A DNA stretch of 37,030 nt, from positions 130,324-167,353 of the forward strand of contig NZ_DHNR01000026.1 in the NCBI RefSeq assembly GCF_002409645.1, in the 5' to 3' direction. Within the stretch, counting starts at the first letter, position 1, and each line of letters begins with the position of its first letter. The position numbers and the translations under genes were made by a program. This stretch comes from Acetobacter sp. UBA5411 (GTDB taxonomy: Bacteria; Pseudomonadota; Alphaproteobacteria; Acetobacterales; Acetobacteraceae). Shown here one piece after another: positions 33,984 through 37,030 of the stretch. A model generated the notes under the pieces. That model worked only from the letters and a program-made list of their open reading frames with translations, was not told where the DNA came from and did no database searches.

Positions 33984-35454
33984 CCAGTTCACGGAGGACG
34001 GTCGGCACATCTTCCTCCGTCAGTCGGCGCAGCAGATCTGCAATTTCTGCGACGATGCGGTCATGATCCGGCAAAGGCGGCCCAAAGACCTCTTCCATGG
34101 CGAGGAAGGCTTCCGCCTGTGCCTTGTGATCATCGCGAGCCTCGGCGCAGATACGTTGCAACACTTTCGTTTTCGGGTCGGTCAGAGACAGTTCCAGCGC
34201 CTCCTGATCGTTCAGCGCGAACCAGCGTATCCAGCTGGCGATAAGCAGTGAAGCGCCGGAAACGGAGCGGCCCGCGACAAGATTGTCCCGCATGGCGCGC
34301 ATCACCCGGTCCGCCATCTTGGCCGAACCATTGCGGCCCACGCGCTCTGCATCATGAACGATGCCGGGATTCTGAAAACGGGCCATCAGCGCCTGCGTGT
34401 AATCGTCCAGTTCCTCGGCGGAGAGGGCAATGCCTGCTGTCTGTTCGTCGCGCATAAAACGGGCGGTGATGCGTCCAAGAGAGGTATCGCTGGCGGCTTC
34501 CGCGATCGTGTTCAGCCCGGCAAGCGCTCCCGTATAGGCGAGCAGCATGTGACTGCCGTTCAGCATCTGAAGCTTGGCGGCTTCAAAGACAGCGACGTCA
34601 CGGACAAATTTTGTTCCCGGGTGCGCTTCCCAGTAGGGACGGGGGCCATCGAACGGTTCGATGATCCACTGAAACCATGGTTCGGCAGAAACCGGTGCGG
34701 CATCGACAATTCCTCCGAGAGCCTTCTTTGCATCGGCGACGTCATCAACGTGGCTGGACGGAGCAATCCGGTCGACCATCGTATCGGGGAACTGAACCTT
34801 CTCTCCGATCCATGCCGCCAGCCGATCATCGCCCCGCAGGGAGGCGTAATCCATAACGGCTTGTCTGAGCGTTGCGCCATTATGGCTGACATTGTCGCAG
34901 CACAAGATCACGGGAGGAACAGTGCCGCGCTGTTTTACCAGAGCGAGACCATTCGCCAGAATGCCGATGGCCGTGCGGGGATGTTGCGCTGAAAGATCCT
35001 GCCGGATTGCCTGTGCTTCCGGGTCGAGCCGTCCGTCAGCGGTCAGATAATAACCGCTGGCCGTCACGGTCAGGGAGACGATGCGTATGCGAGGATCGGC
35101 GACACGCTTCGCCAGATCGATGGCTTCGTCACCCGAAAACACCATCTCATGGATGGAGCCGATGACGGATGCGACAGTCCTGTCTTCGACGCGGGTCAGC
35201 AGGGTGTAGAGATTGTCCTGTGGCCGAAGCTGGTTCACGAGGTCGGGGCGTCGCATGGTGGCGCTGACGATACCCCATTTGAGCCCGTCCGAGCCTTCTT
35301 TGTTGATGGCCGCCTGCGTGGCGACGGCCTGATGGGCACGATGAAAATTGCCGCAACCGAGATGGAGGATGCCGGGCGTGAGTTGGGAGAGATCAAACGC
35401 GGGGCGGTAGACGTCTTTGGGGAGATGGGCGAGAGCTTTTCGGTTGAGATGCAA
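33976..35454 (-). CDS. Mannitol dehydrogenase family protein (polyol/hexuronate NAD(P)-dependent)
   Basis: This is a 492-residue long-chain polyol-specific dehydrogenase. The nucleotide-binding start is LHLGCGNFHRAHQA, and the family catalytic triad is at Lys294, Asn299 and His302 (AKLQMLNGSHMLLAY), close to the positions known for Pseudomonas fluorescens mannitol 2-dehydrogenase. Members oxidise mannitol, arabinitol or sorbitol or reduce fructuronate; acetic acid bacteria use such enzymes in fructose/mannitol conversion. Which substrate applies here is open. The start is TTG at 35452-35454, supported by GAGGAG 7 nt upstream (plus 35462-35467); no better ATG exists in frame. The upstream side is an AT-rich promoter-like region. 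Confidence 0.93.
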   Translation of the reverse strand: MHLNRKALAHLPKDVYRPAFDLSQLTPGILHLGCGNFHRAHQAVATQAAINKEGSDGLKWGIVSATMRRPDLVNQLRPQDNLYTLLTRVEDRTVASVIGSIHEMVFSGDEAIDLAKRVADPRIRIVSLTVTASGYYLTADGRLDPEAQAIRQDLSAQHPRTAIGILANGLALVKQRGTVPPVILCCDNVSHNGATLRQAVMDYASLRGDDRLAAWIGEKVQFPDTMVDRIAPSSHVDDVADAKKALGGIVDAAPVSAEPWFQWIIEPFDGPRPYWEAHPGTKFVRDVAVFEAAKLQMLNGSHMLLAYTGALAGLNTIAEAASDTSLGRITARFMRDEQTAGIALSAEELDDYTQALMARFQNPGIVHDAERVGRNGSAKMADRVMRAMRDNLVAGRSVSGASLLIASWIRWFALNDQEALELSLTDPKTKVLQRICAEARDDHKAQAEAFLAMEEVFGPPLPDHDRIVAEIADLLRRLTEEDVPTVLRELAA

Positions 35455-35845
35455 TGAATCGCTCCTCTTTTTGTTTTGAAATAGGAACTGAAAGTATGTG
35501 ATTGGTGTGTATGCAATGATACTGAATTATAATTAATTTTAATTCCAATATTTTATTTGTTTGTTTTTATTGTAGTGCTTTATGTAATTTATGGGAAATA
35601 AGTGGGTAATTTTTGTAAATAAAATAAAAATATTTGAAATAATTTCATTGCGTTTATGCCTGCTCTATCAAGTCAAACATTGATGGTATCGCTTTTCAAT
35701 ATGGCGATTTAGGCAGGCGAAGCTGAAGGACAGCCTCTGGAACAGAGTTAGAGGCAATAGATACATAAGACTGCCATGAAACTTTGATGATAGAGAATTA
35801 CAGGCAACAGGTTCCAAAACAACCCGACAATATGAAAGCGATTGC
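35455..35845. other. AT-rich gap without a gene, with a possible structured RNA element
   Basis: The region is strongly AT-rich, above all 35520-35650. It probably holds the promoter of the leftward polyol dehydrogenase. At 35657-35719 three stems can form a three-way junction. No coding frame with a ribosome binding site was found. Confidence 0.5.
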
Positions 35846-36615
35846 ATGTTTGACTCAGGGAAATTTGTATCTGTTGGCGATACAAATTTGTTCGTCTCTG
35901 AAGCCGGAAATCCAAAGGGGAGGGTAATTGTCCTGCTGCATGGTGGCTTGCAAAGTCGACTTGATTTCATCCCGCTCGCGAAGCTTCTTGCAGAAGATTA
36001 CAGGCTGATTGCTATTGATACGCGCGGCACGGTCGTTCCGGTATCGGGACGGCCACCATGACATATCTTCAGCTTCAGCATGATTTTTCCGTGGTTCTTG
36101 CCGCGCTGGGACTGCAAAAAGCAGGGATTATCGGACACAGCGACGGTGGCATTGTCGCCTTGCGTCTTGCCGCTTCCCTCGACGTGCAACCGGAGCTTGT
36201 CATAGCGGTCGGCGCGCATTGGGCGCTGCCGGAAAATGATCCGGCCCGGCAGATTTATCAGACAATTACTCTTGAAAAATGGCATGAGATATTTGGGGAT
36301 CAAATATCGGTCTATAACGCGGAAAATCCTCAACCAGATTTCGGAAAGTTATTTACGGCCGCGATGCATATGTGGCTCGGTTGCGACGCAGATGCCTATC
36401 CTGGCGCATCTGTAAAAAACATCCAGTGCCCTCTGCTCGTAGTGCATGGTGGCGACGACATGCTGGTATCGCGGCAACAGGGGTTTGAGCTTACTGAGCA
36501 GGTCAAAAGTGCCAGGTTGCTTAACTTACCCTTCGCCAAGCACACGTTACTTGAAGACATGCCTGAACGTGTTTTTCCCTTTTTACGGGATTTCATGAAT
36601 CGCGTCACAGCCTGA
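35846..36615 (+). pseudogene. Alpha/beta hydrolase, interrupted by a single-base frameshift
   Basis: Two frames encode successive parts of one alpha/beta hydrolase. The first (35846-36061) has VIVLLHGGLQSRLDFIPLA (oxyanion strand and HGG) and ends after AIDTRG. The second, open from before 36058 to 36615, has the nucleophile elbow GIIGHSDGGIVAL, PLLVVHGGDDMLV with the acid residue region, and AKHTLLED with the catalytic His. The expected family sequence DTRGHGRSG is restored if one base (a C) is added after GGC at about 36028. The full protein would have about 256 residues. As written the gene is broken: the first part lacks the nucleophile. No good ribosome binding site is seen before the ATG at 35846. 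The substrate is unknown. Confidence 0.8.
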
Positions 36616-36694
36616 AGGCTATGCGGTTGCATAGCCCGTTAGAGAAATCCCTTTCTGATTCCAAATATCTGGCATGAGGGCGGTATCCGTCGCT

Positions 36695-37030
36695 CTATTC
36701 CTTCCAGATCAGTTCCAGACCCTCTTTATATGTCGTCACGGAAAACTCAGGAAATTGACGTTTGAATTTCGTTGAGTCAAAAAGATTGTCCTGTTCGTAA
36801 CGGGGCAGCAATTCCCTGATCTCCCGCACCTTTTTTGAAAAAATGCCTGCGATGATCAGTGGCCATTTACCGATAACCGAATAACTGGGGGATTGATCGA
36901 AAATCCTGCTCGCCATGGTAACAAATGTCTTGTAAGTCGGCCGCTCGTCACAGCACGGCAGATGCCAGGTCTGCCCGAAAGCTCCCGGTGTATTGCCCAG
37001 CGTTGCAAGCGCGCGGCTCGCATCCGGCGT
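36695..37030 (-). CDS. NAD-dependent epimerase/dehydratase family protein (partial, C-terminal part)
   Basis: The minus-strand frame is open from the window edge to a stop at 36695 and gives 111 residues. The sequence begins ASRALATLGNTPGAFGQTWH, then RPTYKTFVTMASRIF, and ends with LPRYEQDNLFDSTKFKRQFP and VTTYKEGLELIW. This pattern is typical of the C-terminal third of extended short-chain dehydrogenases: Gly-Gln-X-Trp-His before the substrate helices, and the DSTKFKRQFP end. The Rossmann fold, the catalytic Tyr-X3-Lys and the start lie beyond the window. An internal ATG at 36916 is not the start. The gene is convergent with the broken alpha/beta hydrolase. Confidence 0.8.
   Translation of the reverse strand, partial: TPDASRALATLGNTPGAFGQTWHLPCCDERPTYKTFVTMASRIFDQSPSYSVIGKWPLIIAGIFSKKVREIRELLPRYEQDNLFDSTKFKRQFPEFSVTTYKEGLELIWKE

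Noticed and set aside
35668..35970. Minus-strand frame in front of the broken hydrolase
   Set aside because: It overlaps the hydrolase start and has no start signal or family resemblance.
1..37030. CRISPR array, phage genes, toxin-antitoxin pairs, insertion sequences, tRNA genes
   Set aside because: I looked for repeats with regular spacing, transposase or integrase motifs, small paired genes and cloverleafs and found none that hold up.

Overview
The window looks like a chromosomal segment of an alphaproteobacterium, most likely an acetic acid bacterium (Acetobacteraceae). The basis is family-level recognition: a UPF0262 protein beside a fused CysG, guaB followed by an RsmB-type methyltransferase, a pyruvate dehydrogenase E1-beta carrying its own lipoyl domain, and a polyol (mannitol-type) dehydrogenase. 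Genus is not resolved. Most of the window is ordinary core genome with compact operons. Four lower-GC intervals (about 18233-19223, 25515-26160, 27840-27900 and 35455-35845) stand out. No tRNA, rRNA, CRISPR array, insertion sequence or prophage gene was found.

Layout. (1) 1-9485, minus strand: a cut-off Ig-like/alpha-beta hydrolase esterase at the left edge, then, in transcription order, terC-like membrane protein, lipoprotein lytic transglycosylase, mutS and glnD. (2) 9735-12921: an APC permease and an SDR dehydrogenase form a minus-strand pair, divergent from a LuxR-type regulator whose frame is broken at a run of eight G. (3) 12966-14940, minus: UPF0262 gene and cysG (siroheme). (4) 15377-22028, plus: guaB with a clear terminator, an rsmB-like gene, an isolated AT-rich methyltransferase, then trpG, trpD and trpC, closed by a strong terminator. 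(5) 22208-25514: a 59-codon small gene on the plus strand, then bphO-bphP on the minus strand, a complete biliverdin-based light sensor with an HWE kinase and a C-terminal receiver. (6) 26160-33083: an ScfR/RamB-type XRE regulator divergent from the pyruvate dehydrogenase operon pdhA-pdhB-pdhC-lpd. (7) 33257-35454: a HAD phosphatase convergent with a mannitol-dehydrogenase-family gene. (8) 35455-37030: an AT-rich gap, a frameshifted alpha/beta hydrolase, and the C-terminal part of an NAD-dependent epimerase.

How the genes work together. The PDH operon supplies all three enzyme components plus E3, and the adjacent regulator belongs to a family that senses acyl-CoA status, so control of pyruvate/acetate metabolism from this intergenic region is a reasonable inference. 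bphO makes the biliverdin that bphP binds, and the two genes overlap by four bases. trpG/D/C are three tryptophan genes; trpE is not in the window. The LuxR gene probably controls the divergent permease-SDR pair.

Nothing here is clearly a new defence or mobile system. The most interesting items are the possible phase switch in the LuxR gene, the long structured leader and tandem repeats between the XRE regulator and pdhA, the nearly identical lipoyl domains in two neighbouring genes, several strong intergenic hairpins, the small DUF1488-like gene, and three apparent single-base frame breaks that need resequencing.
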